Source: Chelatococcus asaccharovorans (GTDB lineage: Bacteria; Pseudomonadota; Alphaproteobacteria; Rhizobiales; Beijerinckiaceae). From it: DNA of 64,000 nucleotides. Each line of letters begins with the position of its first letter. Positions within the stretch are counted from its first letter, which is position 1. The stretch is from assembly GCF_003201475.1 (NCBI RefSeq), contig NZ_QJJK01000006.1, positions 186,001 to 250,000 of the forward strand, given 5' to 3'. This document shows, piece after piece, positions 63,944 to 64,000 of this stretch. Position numbers and translations under genes: made by a program. The notes beneath the pieces were generated by a model. It made no database searches and was not told where the DNA came from. It was given only the letters and a program-made list of their open reading frames with translations.

Positions 63944-64000
63944 ATGCTGACCGCCGCCTTTGAAGTTCTCGACGAGCGTTTCGAATCCCTCGTCTTTGGC
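63944..64000 (+). CDS. probable SMP-30/gluconolactonase family protein (partial, N-terminus only)
   Basis: Nineteen codons are visible: MLTAAFEVLDERFESLVFG, continuing beyond the window. AGGGGGAAAC precedes the ATG. The LxxxFEVLDERF opening is common in SMP-30/gluconolactonase proteins that hydrolyse sugar lactones, but the piece is too short to be sure. Confidence 0.4.
   Translation, partial: MLTAAFEVLDERFESLVFG

Overview
The window reads as chromosomal DNA of an alphaproteobacterium of the order Hyphomicrobiales (Rhizobiales). It is GC-rich. It carries a PopZ-type polar organiser, an ExoR-like periplasmic regulator, the ImuA-ImuB-DnaE2 mutasome behind a GAAC-N7-GAAC SOS box, a Pcm-TolC pair, the pdxJ-acpS-lepB-rnc-era cluster and an Omp25/31-type barrel. 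The genus cannot be fixed from sequence alone. Most of the content is core genome; I see no prophage, integron, CRISPR array or intact transposase.

Layout. 1-4.2 kb: a sugar-acid type catabolic and uptake operon on the minus strand (DapA-family aldolase, enolase-superfamily enzyme, ABC binding protein running off the left edge) with its own promoter/operator, divergent from an EamA-type exporter. 4.4-11.9 kb: Dcp peptidase, a repeat-rich AT-rich gap, two small secreted Tyr/Arg-rich proteins, an Old Yellow Enzyme, exonuclease III and a ceramidase-like membrane protein. 11.9-19.7 kb, minus strand: ExoR-like protein, ValS, PopZ, TolC, Pcm. 19.8-20.2 kb: tRNA-Cys and tRNA-Asn. 20.8-26.7 kb: SOS mutagenesis operon imuA-imuB-dnaE2. 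27.3-31.6 kb: glycerol-3-phosphate ABC transporter ugpBAEC. 31.8-33.5 kb: sulfurtransferase and GNAT acetyltransferase. 33.8-37.7 kb: pdxJ-acpS-lepB-rnc-era. 38.2-41.9 kb: a DnaB-like ATPase, then rpsF-rpsR-DUF2232-rplI. 42-51 kb: cfa, dnaB, alr, radA, cvpA, purF and an SDR enzyme. 51.2-53.3 kb: der and a YfgM-like protein. 53.8-57.6 kb: a methyltransferase with a regulatory domain, an OxyR-like regulator lacking the peroxide-sensing Cys, and an omptin protease. 57.8-60.1 kb: tRNA-Asp, stress-type small proteins and an outer-membrane barrel. 60.2-64 kb: gmk, yicC and mltG, then the first 19 codons of a probable SMP-30/gluconolactonase gene.

The most unusual signal is non-coding. Several families of short palindromic elements (about 70-270 bp) are bounded by, or fused to, the tetranucleotide CTAG. 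At four genes (imuB, the OxyR-like gene, gmk, mltG) the TAG stop codon is the first three bases of such an element. At alr the equivalent TAG reads CAG, and the frame runs 7 codons into the element before a new stop; the other end of that same element abuts the GTG start of radA. This suggests elements that settle on CTAG stop codons and regenerate the stop. A second non-coding signal is a set of short tandem repeats, three of which share a CCCAAG core, near exoR, valS and der.
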